Origin: an uncultured Roseburia sp.
GTDB lineage: Bacteria > Bacillota > Clostridia > Lachnospirales > Lachnospiraceae
DNA length: 64,000 bases
Direction of reading: 5' to 3'
Assembly (NCBI GenBank): GCA_947174805.1
Contig: CAMWKH010000002.1
Span: 168,982-232,981 of the forward strand
Below the pieces are notes generated by a model. That model searched no databases. It was not told where the DNA came from and saw only the letters and a list, made by a program, of their open reading frames with translations. The translations under genes were made by a program, and so were the position numbers. Below are positions 30,612-39,099 of this stretch, one piece after another; the first letter of the stretch is position 1, and every line of letters starts with the position of its first letter.

Positions 30612-31275
30612 ATCTCAAATTCTCCAAAGCCTTTTTTGTATGAAAAGAAACCTGATTATTTACTTTATGGTATTTTAACCTGTCAATCGCTTCTTTTACA
30701 GATAAAATCCCTGCTGTATAAAGCTGAATTGTTTCCATTGTGTCATCGTCTGCCACCGGGCCTATTACAATGTCATACTGATGCTGCAATCCACCTTGGG
30801 AACGATTTTCTTTCACAAACTCCAGCCACTCTTCATTTAATGCATCAAATCTTTTCATGCGCAGCATATCTGAATCTTGAAAAATATACTGATACACATA
30901 ATATATATCCTTTTTTTCCCGCAGGCTCAAGCGGTATCCCCATTCTTTGGCCTGTTTTTCCAAAATGGTCGTATAAAATCCCCTGCCGAAATCCCTTCGG
31001 TTATGTGACTTCTTTAGATTGATATTATCAAAATTATAAATCGTTCCATGAAACAAAACAAGGTCGTTTGTATCTTTCCCAATCAATTTATCCACATACT
31101 CCATAATTTCGTCAAAAGATATCTGATGCAAATACTCATGCTGTAGAATCATTTTTTCAATTACCTGATGTTTATGAAATACATCCTTCGCTTCTCTTGC
31201 AGATAATTTATTCTTTAAAGCATATTTTTCCACTGCCTGTATGAAAATCATTTCAATATCTGACTGAATACTCAC
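30586..31275 (-). CDS. DUF3791-DUF3990 protein (ADP-ribosyltransferase-like fold suspected)
   Basis: DLVLFHGTIYNFDNINLKKSHNRRDFGRGFYTTILEKQAKEWGYRL is the DUF3990 hallmark; N-terminal helical DUF3791-like part. Confidence 0.75.
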   Translation of the reverse strand: MSIQSDIEMIFIQAVEKYALKNKLSAREAKDVFHKHQVIEKMILQHEYLHQISFDEIMEYVDKLIGKDTNDLVLFHGTIYNFDNINLKKSHNRRDFGRGFYTTILEKQAKEWGYRLSLREKKDIYYVYQYIFQDSDMLRMKRFDALNEEWLEFVKENRSQGGLQHQYDIVIGPVADDDTMETIQLYTAGILSVKEAIDRLKYHKVNNQVSFHTKKALENLRYVGRNSYE

Positions 31276-31357
31276 TGTATCTCCCCTTCCAAAACATTCG
31301 TATATATATTTTTAAACAAACCTCAAAAATAATCTCTTCACAAATTTTTTCAATCTG

Positions 31358-31540
31358 CTAAAGAGACTCTTCCTTTCCTCCTGTCCGCCTCCAGCATTTC
31401 CTGCAAGGTTTATATCCCTCCGGCACGACAGTGGATGCAAGAAAGTCCTCAGGGGGAATTTCCCTTATCATCTCACAGTCTTTATCATGATACCTGTCTC
31501 CAAATTTAGAATAAAAATATCTGTTCTTCTGGTTATCCAA
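31358..31540 (-). CDS. Small Cys-containing Ada-like metal-binding protein, probably 5'-truncated
   Basis: YFYSKFGDRYHDKDCEMI...PEGYKPCRKCWRR; reading frame continues upstream without ATG as GEIKERLALGRKQSA-LDNQ. Confidence 0.5.
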   Translation of the reverse strand: MDNQKNRYFYSKFGDRYHDKDCEMIREIPPEDFLASTVVPEGYKPCRKCWRRTGGKEESL

Positions 31541-31802
31541 AGCGCTCTGCTTCCTGCCTAAGGCCAGCCGCTCTTTTATCTCACCCTATCCGGGAATCGC
31601 GGTTATTTTTTTGGATACAGTACAATCTTTGCGTCATACAGATCTTCGCCCCATAAAATTCTTCTTTTCTTTTATAAAAGTTTATCACATCTATATCTTT
31701 ACTTCAAGATTAATCTTTTTCAATTTGACCATTTCCCTCTGTATCCGTATAATAAGTTTTAGCATACATACCTACCCATTCCAAAATAAAAAGGAGGACG
31801 CC

Positions 31803-32477
31803 ATGGCAAAAAAAATCCTGATTATCGAAGATGACCGAGATTTGCGGGAAGGGCTTCACTTTGCCTTTGAAAACGACGGATATCTCGTTTTTGAGGCAGA
31901 GACAGAAAAACAGGGCTTAAGGGAAATCAGAAAAGGCATTTACGATATGGTTATTTTAGACTGCAACTTACCCGACGGCCTGGGGTTTGACCTTTGCCGC
32001 CAGGTCCGGGAATACAGTGATATCCCCATCCTTATGCTCACAGCCAGAGACACGGAGATGGATGAAATCAAAGCCCTCACCCTGGGGGTAAACGACTATA
32101 TGAAAAAGCCCTTTTCCCTGGGGGTTTTAAAGGCCAGAATGAAACGGATTCTGGCGGAAAAAACAGAAAAGGAAAAACTGATTTCAGGAAATATTGCGAT
32201 AGATAAAAATCTGTGCAAAGTCACCAAAAACCAGGAGGAAATTCCCTTAAGCAAACTGGAATACCGCCTTCTTTTGTACCTTGTGGAAAACAAAAACCAT
32301 GTGCTTTCCAAAGAACAGATTTTAAACCAGCTCTGGGACAGGGAGGGAAAATATGTAGACGACAATACCGTTTCCGTCAATATCAGCAGGCTCCGCACCA
32401 AGATTGAAAAAGATGCGTCCAGCCCAAAATTTATAAAAACCATCCACGGAATCGGATATATCTGGAAGGAAGAATAA
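31803..32477 (+). CDS. OmpR-family response regulator (BceR-like)
   Basis: MAKKILIIEDDRDLREGL...YDMVILDCNLPDG...winged helix VSVNISRLRTKIEKDASSPKFIKTIHGIGYIWKEE; ATG behind AAGGAGG. Confidence 0.93.
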   Translation: MAKKILIIEDDRDLREGLHFAFENDGYLVFEAETEKQGLREIRKGIYDMVILDCNLPDGLGFDLCRQVREYSDIPILMLTARDTEMDEIKALTLGVNDYMKKPFSLGVLKARMKRILAEKTEKEKLISGNIAIDKNLCKVTKNQEEIPLSKLEYRLLLYLVENKNHVLSKEQILNQLWDREGKYVDDNTVSVNISRLRTKIEKDASSPKFIKTIHGIGYIWKEE

Positions 32478-32478
32478 C

Positions 32479-33381
32479 ATGGCCATTTTCATATTATCCC
32501 TGCTCTTATGTCTCACCATCCTTTTTGCCCTTTCTTACAACAGAAAAACCTACCAAAGGATAAACCGCCTGTTAGACTGTGTGCTAAACCGGGAAGAAAT
32601 TCCTTGCTCCTCTTTAAGAGAAGGAAATTTTTCGGCATTGGCGGGCAAAATAGAAAGAATCCAAAATGTATTGGAAAAACAGGTAAGTCTTGCCCAGGAG
32701 GAAAAGGAACAGGTAAAAAGCCTTGTCTCCAACATGTCCCACCAGCTAAAAACTCCCCTGGCAAACCTATCTCTCTACACAGAAATCTTGGAAACCGAAA
32801 AGTTAGAGGAGGAACAAAAAAAGCAGGCCGTAACAAAACTAAAAAAGCAAGTAGAAAAACTGGACTGGATTACCAGCTCCCTTTTAAAGATGATAAAACT
32901 GGAGCAGAATGTCATCATATTTGAACCTGAGGACTGCCCCATAAGAGAAACCATTCTTGACGCCTTAGACGCCGTGTACGAAAAAATAGAGAAAAAAGGA
33001 ATTCATTTTGCCGCAGAGCTTGACCAGGATTACAGGCTGTACCACAACCGGAAATGGACGGCGGAAGTTTTTGTAAACATACTGGAAAATGCGGTAAAAT
33101 ATACAGAAAAAGGGGGAACCATCCAGATTAGCATCCACCCTTATGAACTCTGCACTGAAATCTGTTTTACCGACACCGGCATAGGAATAAGAGAAAAAGA
33201 AATCACCCGTATTTTTAGGCGTTTTTACCGAAGCCCTGAGGCGGAAAATATAGAAGGTTCCGGAATTGGACTCTACCTCTCCAATCTGATTCTGGAAAAA
33301 GAAAAAGGATATATGATGGTAAAATCCCAGCATGGAAACGGAAGTGCTTTTTCTGTTTTCTTGCAAAACTGTAAGAAATAA
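32479..33381 (+). CDS. Short-sensor histidine kinase (BceS-like)
   Basis: H-box LVSNMSHQLKTPLANLSLY; DTGIGIREKEITRIFRRFYR; GSGIGLYLSNLILEKEKG; one short N-terminal TM. Confidence 0.92.
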   Translation: MAIFILSLLLCLTILFALSYNRKTYQRINRLLDCVLNREEIPCSSLREGNFSALAGKIERIQNVLEKQVSLAQEEKEQVKSLVSNMSHQLKTPLANLSLYTEILETEKLEEEQKKQAVTKLKKQVEKLDWITSSLLKMIKLEQNVIIFEPEDCPIRETILDALDAVYEKIEKKGIHFAAELDQDYRLYHNRKWTAEVFVNILENAVKYTEKGGTIQISIHPYELCTEICFTDTGIGIREKEITRIFRRFYRSPEAENIEGSGIGLYLSNLILEKEKGYMMVKSQHGNGSAFSVFLQNCKK

Positions 33382-33481
33382 TTTCTTTTCTGTATAGAAA
33401 ATGCAAGATTCTCCCCTTAAACTATTAAAAACATAAAAGTTTTATTTTCTAATCTTTTACCAAGACAAAGGAGAGGTGACT

Positions 33482-34210
33482 ATGCATATTTTAGAACTGC
33501 GCCATGTGGAAAAAATCTACGGCGAAAAAGAAAACCAGGTAAAGGCTTTGGGGGACATAAATCTTAAGGTAAATCCCGGAGAATTTATTGCTATTGTGGG
33601 AACCTCAGGTTCCGGAAAATCAACACTCTTAAATCTCATGGGAGGACTTGACTCCCCCACAAAAGGGGCCATTTATGTAAAGGGAAAAGAAATCGGCTCC
33701 CTGAAGAGAAAAGCCCTCACCATATTCCGAAGGCGAAACATCGGGTTTGTCTTTCAAAATTACAGTCTGATGCCTGTATTAAATGTTTATGACAATGTGG
33801 CCCTCCCTGTCACTTTTGACAGTGGAAATCATTTAAACCACGGGTATATTGAGGAACTGTTAAAGGAACTTGGGATATGGAATAAACGAAAAAAATATCC
33901 CCAGGAACTCTCCGGGGGACAGCAGCAGAGAGTCGCCATTGCAAGAGCCCTGGTAAACAAGCCCGCCATCCTCTTAGCCGACGAGCCTACAGGAAATCTG
34001 GATTCCGCCACAACAGTGGAAGTCATGGGGCTTCTGAAAACAAGCTGCAGAAAATACAACCAAACGATTCTTATGGTGACCCACAACGAGGGAATTGCAC
34101 AAATCTGCGACAGGATAATCCATATAGAAGACGGCAGAATTGTAAATGAAAACAATTTCATAAATACAAAACCTTCGGATGCAGGGGAAGGCGGTGATTT
34201 CACGTGCTAA
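33482..34210 (+). CDS. ABC transporter ATPase (BceA/MacB type)
   Basis: Walker A VGTSGSGKSTLLNLMGG; signature LSGGQQQRVAIARALVNKPAILLADEPTGNLDS. Confidence 0.95.
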   Translation: MHILELRHVEKIYGEKENQVKALGDINLKVNPGEFIAIVGTSGSGKSTLLNLMGGLDSPTKGAIYVKGKEIGSLKRKALTIFRRRNIGFVFQNYSLMPVLNVYDNVALPVTFDSGNHLNHGYIEELLKELGIWNKRKKYPQELSGGQQQRVAIARALVNKPAILLADEPTGNLDSATTVEVMGLLKTSCRKYNQTILMVTHNEGIAQICDRIIHIEDGRIVNENNFINTKPSDAGEGGDFTC

Positions 34211-36843
34211 AACTTGCCTTCCAAAACATGCGCTATTATAAGAGCCAGACAATGGCAATTTTTTTCAGCATATTCCTTACCGCCGCCCTTCTATCTGGTA
34301 TCGGCTCTCTCCTATACAGCAGCCAGTTAAACGAAACAGAAAACAGCAAGAGGATTTATGGGAACTGGCACTATGCGCTTCCCTCCAATCCCCAGTTACT
34401 TAAGTCCATCAAAAAGGGAGACAGGGAACAAGGATTTTTCTTAGAGCAGTACGGGGTAAAAGAGATACGTGAAACAATTACAACTCCATATGAAATCTCT
34501 TTTGTTTGGAGCGATACATCTTACCTTAAAATGACAGACAGGGAACTTGTGAAAGGGAACTATCCCGCAACCCCCGGGGAACTTGCAGCAGATATTTTTA
34601 CGCTTTCCAATCTAGGTTACAAAGGGAAGCCGGGAGAAATTATTACACTAAACAAAACAGAATACACCCTTTCGGGAATCCTTAACAGCCCCTGGGCGGC
34701 AGATACGGACCACATGGAGGTCTTTGTCAGTGAAGATTTCAAATCTACAGATGTACTTTCAACCCTATATGTAAAATTCAGGGAAGAAGGAAAACTTTAC
34801 CGGCAGCTATATGCTTTTTTAGACTATTACAAAATTTCCGGCAATGATGTGGAAAACAACGATAAGGTTACAAAATATCTCGGGGGAGAAGAGCCGGAAC
34901 ATCTATATCAAATTTTAAAATTTGCCCTGACGGATGAAAAAGGGAATTTCACCTATATTGTGCTAAAACTCCAGGCGGAATACAATCTGGCCTTTTACGG
35001 TATGGTGCTTCTTCTCTGTGCGTTCAGCCTATGTGTGATTTACAGTATTTTTCAAATCTCCGTGTCAAAACGAATCTTACAGTACGGGATCATGGAGACA
35101 TTGGGAATCAGTGACAGGGCCTTGGGGGGCACTCTTTTGGCAGAACTATGGATGTTATTCCTGATTGGATATCCCTTAGGCTGTCTGGCAGGAAACAGCA
35201 TTTTGAAATTATCCTACCGCCGCCTTGCGGGGATTTTTACGCCCCTGTACTTTTCTGCCAACGCCCAAGAGATATCCGCCGCAGACTCACTCTCCCTGGG
35301 GGATACCAAAACTCCCCAATTTCACACAGCCTGCTGGGTGATGCTTATCGGCTTTCTTTTCCTGTTTTTTGCAATGTTTTTGATAGGAATTTTAACCCTC
35401 CTCTCTCTGAAAAAACAAACTCTGCGCCAGGCCATGGCAGAAGACCCATGTTTTCTGAAAGGCAGCAGAAAAATCTACAGCAGAAGAAACAGAAACCTCA
35501 CAGGCGTTGTGATAAGGAAATTTATGTTTTCCAACCCCAAAAAAATAACAGGAATCTTACTCTCCTTATCTATGGGCGGCTGCATTTTCCTATGCACCAC
35601 ATACATGGTAGAAAACCTGAAAATCCACGCAGAAATGTCTTTAAAGTCCGACGAAGGCCTTTCCAGTCCCTACCGGATTTCACTAATGTCCCATACGCTG
35701 GGAGATACCATACCAAAAGAGACGGTGGAAGAAATCAAAGAACTGCCCCAGCTTGCTGAAATACATGCCACAAAATATATACCAGGTGAAATTACCATTG
35801 GAAAAACAGAATTGGAATGGGATGAATATTTCGATGAACGAAATAAGGACAGTTATTTTAGGGAACGCTTTGGCGGCATCTGTGTCAGCCGTGGAAATAA
35901 TTATGGCATCAAATATAATGTCTACGGTTATGATTCAAATCTTATAACCCAGCTTAAGGATTATATTTTAGAAGGGGAAATTTCCGAAAAAGATTGGGAA
36001 AAGGGAAACAAAATTATAGCCGTGGCAAATCAGGACGGCCAGGGCAACTTTAACTTTTATGGAAAACACCCCGGGGATACCCTTCTCCTTAAGGTGCCAA
36101 AAGCATTTAAAGATGATGGGGAAATTTTAAGATTTGAAAACCCCAAAAAAGATTACCTGGAAATGGAATTTGAACTCGCTGCCATTGTCAGCCGCCCCCT
36201 TACCCAGGAAAACCGATTTTTCAATGTAAACGGCTGGAAAAACCATCCAAGCCTCATTTTATCAAACCCACAGATGGAGAGACTGTATCACATTGCTGAC
36301 TACAGTTTTTTAGATATCGAACCTGTGAAAGGAGCGGACGACGCCTTTTTTGATGCACTTTTACAGGCAATCCAAAACGTGCCAAGGGCAGTCCTTAAAG
36401 ACGATACAAAGGCCATCCAAGCCCAGAGAAATTACCTGGGCCAGCAGCAGCTGTTTTTTACAGGAATCGCAGTCATTTTCCTTGCCATCAGCCTGTTTCA
36501 CATCATGAACAGCGCAAATCACTCTATCCTTTCCCACAGGCGGGAATACGGCATTATCCTTTCCATGGGAATTACGAAAGGTCAATTTTACCGTATGATT
36601 TTAAGCGCCGGAATTCTTTATGGGATTTTAACCGATGTGTTTATTTTTCTCCTGTATCACATCTTCCTGCGCCAGGCCATGAATTACTATATGGCCCATG
36701 TTCTGCAGTTCCTCCACTTTACTGCGGCGGTTCCCAGGGAGATTTTTATCATGGTCCTGGTGTTAAATCTTTTGATTTCACTTATTGCCGTTTTGATTCC
36801 TGCAGGGAAAATTTTGAAAGCCGAAGTGCTTGAGAATTTATAG
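34204..36843 (+). CDS. FtsX-like ABC transporter permease (BceB-like)
   Basis: MLKLAFQNMRYYKSQTMAIFFSIFLTAALLSG; multiple TMs; overlaps ATPase ORF. Confidence 0.92.
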   Translation: MLKLAFQNMRYYKSQTMAIFFSIFLTAALLSGIGSLLYSSQLNETENSKRIYGNWHYALPSNPQLLKSIKKGDREQGFFLEQYGVKEIRETITTPYEISFVWSDTSYLKMTDRELVKGNYPATPGELAADIFTLSNLGYKGKPGEIITLNKTEYTLSGILNSPWAADTDHMEVFVSEDFKSTDVLSTLYVKFREEGKLYRQLYAFLDYYKISGNDVENNDKVTKYLGGEEPEHLYQILKFALTDEKGNFTYIVLKLQAEYNLAFYGMVLLLCAFSLCVIYSIFQISVSKRILQYGIMETLGISDRALGGTLLAELWMLFLIGYPLGCLAGNSILKLSYRRLAGIFTPLYFSANAQEISAADSLSLGDTKTPQFHTACWVMLIGFLFLFFAMFLIGILTLLSLKKQTLRQAMAEDPCFLKGSRKIYSRRNRNLTGVVIRKFMFSNPKKITGILLSLSMGGCIFLCTTYMVENLKIHAEMSLKSDEGLSSPYRISLMSHTLGDTIPKETVEEIKELPQLAEIHATKYIPGEITIGKTELEWDEYFDERNKDSYFRERFGGICVSRGNNYGIKYNVYGYDSNLITQLKDYILEGEISEKDWEKGNKIIAVANQDGQGNFNFYGKHPGDTLLLKVPKAFKDDGEILRFENPKKDYLEMEFELAAIVSRPLTQENRFFNVNGWKNHPSLILSNPQMERLYHIADYSFLDIEPVKGADDAFFDALLQAIQNVPRAVLKDDTKAIQAQRNYLGQQQLFFTGIAVIFLAISLFHIMNSANHSILSHRREYGIILSMGITKGQFYRMILSAGILYGILTDVFIFLLYHIFLRQAMNYYMAHVLQFLHFTAAVPREIFIMVLVLNLLISLIAVLIPAGKILKAEVLENL

Positions 36844-36852
36844 AATGCATAT

Positions 36853-36901
36853 AAAAACCCGTGAAAGAATCTCAATCTTTCGTGATTCTTTCACGGGTTT
36901 A
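36853..36901. terminator. Bidirectional intrinsic terminator
   Basis: aaaaacccgtgaaagaatc-tcaatctttcgt-gattctttcacgggttta. Confidence 0.9.
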
Positions 36902-36910
36902 TAGTTTGGT

Positions 36911-37777
36911 TTAAAGTTCAGAGTCATGCACCCATTTGCCGTCTCTTAACGAACAATCAAAATCCCCGAAATCATTACACAATTCACCATAGTTGTCCTG
37001 CGCTTTCTTTGCCTTGCCAGGTCCTGGCCCGCAAAAATGGGCCTTGTTTCTCTCCATATACCAATATAACATATATTTGTCTTTTTGATCCTCGCTAGTC
37101 TTTTTTTTCAGCCAATTATCTACGTCTCTATCGCTCTCTTTTATCTTTGTTTTCAAAACATCCGTGATATCTTTTTTCAAATTATAGCATCTGACTATCT
37201 CTTGGATATAATCGTCAAATTGTGAAAGCATTTGTTTTGCCGTATTATTTGCGGTTTCCCTTTCTATCAGGATTGCATTATCGATATAAGAAGCAAAACT
37301 CACAAAAAACCCTAATGAGCTTGAACTGAAAGCCAGGGGAACACTAAAGCCAAAACATGCTTTTGCGTTATTCTTCACGAGAGTAACTGCCAGCCCCTCT
37401 TTCCTGTATGCACAGTTACAGCAAAACAAATTGATAACCGTGTCCTTTAAAGCTTCTTTATATTTTGCAGACTCTTTCTCTATTGTAAATTTACTTAACA
37501 TGGGCAGACTTTCTACTCCCACAAGACTGGTTTGAAAACCATGTGTTCTTATAGAAATATACCGGTATTGACCGCTTAAAAAAGCCCGCTGAACAACTTC
37601 ATTGGTTGCCTGGTTTTCCGTTAATATGTCTATATCCCCGTACTTATACAACCTATTCAACCGCTGTGTATTTTGACCTTTCCATGTTCTCCATCTTTTG
37701 TAAACATTCGTAATAACTGGGTCCGGAACTGGTTTCCTTAATTTAGGATCATAGATCTGGGTACAATTAATGAACAA
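36911..37777 (-). CDS. CHAT/caspase-like cysteine peptidase domain ORF (probably the 3' part of a longer frameshifted gene)
   Basis: Candidate His YISIRTHGFQ; candidate Cys INLFCCNCAYRKEGLAVTLVKNNAKACFGFSVPLAF (CHAT-like). Track start is a TTG inside the predicted first strand (DAYILFINCTQ), with no ribosome-binding site. Confidence 0.7.
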   Translation of the reverse strand: MFINCTQIYDPKLRKPVPDPVITNVYKRWRTWKGQNTQRLNRLYKYGDIDILTENQATNEVVQRAFLSGQYRYISIRTHGFQTSLVGVESLPMLSKFTIEKESAKYKEALKDTVINLFCCNCAYRKEGLAVTLVKNNAKACFGFSVPLAFSSSSLGFFVSFASYIDNAILIERETANNTAKQMLSQFDDYIQEIVRCYNLKKDITDVLKTKIKESDRDVDNWLKKKTSEDQKDKYMLYWYMERNKAHFCGPGPGKAKKAQDNYGELCNDFGDFDCSLRDGKWVHDSEL

Positions 37778-37833
37778 AATATACGCGTCGGTCTGATTTA
37801 AGATTTCTTTTTTGTCCTCTTTCTCGTTAGCGC

Positions 37834-38565
37834 TTAAGCATACCTCCGTGAGCCCCCCTGCCCGTCTCCATGCATTTCCGTAATCGTTTCATCTAATTCC
37901 CCATCACTATTTGTATAGACAAACTGTAGTTTATCAATGACCCAGCCGTGGTAAACTTTTATTTTCCCTAACCGCCGGCAATTAGATATCGAATAGTAGT
38001 CATTATAGTATGTTTCATTAGGGGAATACTGGGCTCCCCGATCCCTGAAATAAATTTTGGTCAGAGAGTACATCCACTCATTATGAGAACCGGAATATCC
38101 AGCCAGTCCCACAATTTCCTGGCCCTCTTCTTCCACCGTATAAGAAAAGGATTTTCTGTTTTTCCATCCATCCCAATTTTTTCCAAAAGAATTTGAAGCA
38201 AAAACAGAACCCTTATTTGTCTTAAATTCAATATAATTTACAACCCCCTTTAAAGAGCATCCGCCGTAATCTTCTGCATTTGCTGTCTGCCATGAGACAG
38301 ATTTTATATACTCATCCTCTTTTAGGGAAAAGGCACTTGTCTCCCCCGAATAATTCCCGTGAATACCGGCAGATACGCCGTCATCATAAATAAATTCAAT
38401 TCCATCTACAAATTGACAAGATTGAATGATTACTTTAGTTACCTTGTTACAGTATCTGGCGACATCTTTATCATTAAAATAATATTTATCTGGATAATCC
38501 ACAATGGCGCCTTCTGCCTTGTAAGAGCTTAAATGACTAATATTGACCCGCTTCATGTTTCCCAT
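37834..38565 (-). CDS. Jacalin-like lectin domain protein (5' part of the same locus)
   Basis: VTKVIIQSCQFVDGIEFIYDDGVSAGIHGNYSGETSAFSLKEDEYIKSVSWQTA...VNYIEFKTNKGSVFASNSFG...GQEIVGLAGYSGSHNEWMYSLTKIYF. Confidence 0.75.
   Translation of the reverse strand: MGNMKRVNISHLSSYKAEGAIVDYPDKYYFNDKDVARYCNKVTKVIIQSCQFVDGIEFIYDDGVSAGIHGNYSGETSAFSLKEDEYIKSVSWQTANAEDYGGCSLKGVVNYIEFKTNKGSVFASNSFGKNWDGWKNRKSFSYTVEEEGQEIVGLAGYSGSHNEWMYSLTKIYFRDRGAQYSPNETYYNDYYSISNCRRLGKIKVYHGWVIDKLQFVYTNSDGELDETITEMHGDGQGGSRRYA
37852..37858 (-). other. GGGGGGC heptamer at the junction of the lectin and caspase-like frames
   Basis: Minus-strand codons CAG GGG GGC TCA; -1 shift or one extra G continues as CTC ACG GAG GTA TGC (L T E V C). 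Confidence 0.85.
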
Positions 38566-38705
38566 ATTTTGATACCTCCTGCATAAGTAAATATTTGTTG
38601 CTTCGATTGTCCTATACCCATTCTATCATATGCTTTCAGCAATTATAAGTATTCTATATCTTATTTCTTCAAGATCAAATTTTATTACAAAAGAAATTTA
38701 ACCCC

Positions 38706-38752
38706 CAAAAAAAGGGCGTTGCACCGACCTCTGTGCAAACGCCCTTTTTTAA
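38706..38752. terminator. Putative intrinsic terminator
   Basis: aaaaaagggcgttgca ... tgcaaacgccctttttt. Confidence 0.85.
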
Positions 38753-38940
38753 TACTTATATTCTCTTTTCAGTTCCTGCCCTACATAAACACGGGCATCT
38801 CTGGTGTAGCCTAACGTCCTGCCTGCAATGGTGTCATCCAATTCCATCTGGCTGGTGTGTTCCAATACATGACGCTTGTTCCCCTGTTTTCCCTGAAACA
38901 GCCTTTCGTCCTGTCTGCGTTTTGACTTGGAATCCAGCAT
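38749..38940 (-). pseudogene. Unidentified short ORF, possibly a gene remnant
   Basis: Same frame extends upstream as AAYGYDGDFKVTSVKVITA-MLDSKSKRRQDERLFQ... without clear start; followed by a good terminator. Confidence 0.4.
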
Positions 38941-39099
38941 GGCTGTGATTACTTTTACTGACGTAACCTTAAAATCCCCATCATATCCGTATGCGGCTCA
39001 TCCCTCCCTGAAACTATATTTGTGGTTTCACTTATAATATCGGCATAATTTTCAGATAATTAACCATGACAAAATAATTTATCAAATATTTCAGCTTGT

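Noticed and set aside
30351-31022. 223-aa plus-strand ORF
   Set aside because: Antisense to the DUF3990/DUF3791 pair, which has recognisable motifs
35148-35759. 203-aa plus-strand ORF inside the permease gene
   Set aside because: Alternate frame of the FtsX-like permease; Arg/Pro-rich, no ribosome-binding site
33476-36843. MacB-type macrolide exporter annotation
   Set aside because: Large 879-aa permease plus adjacent short-sensor two-component system fits a Bce-type module better
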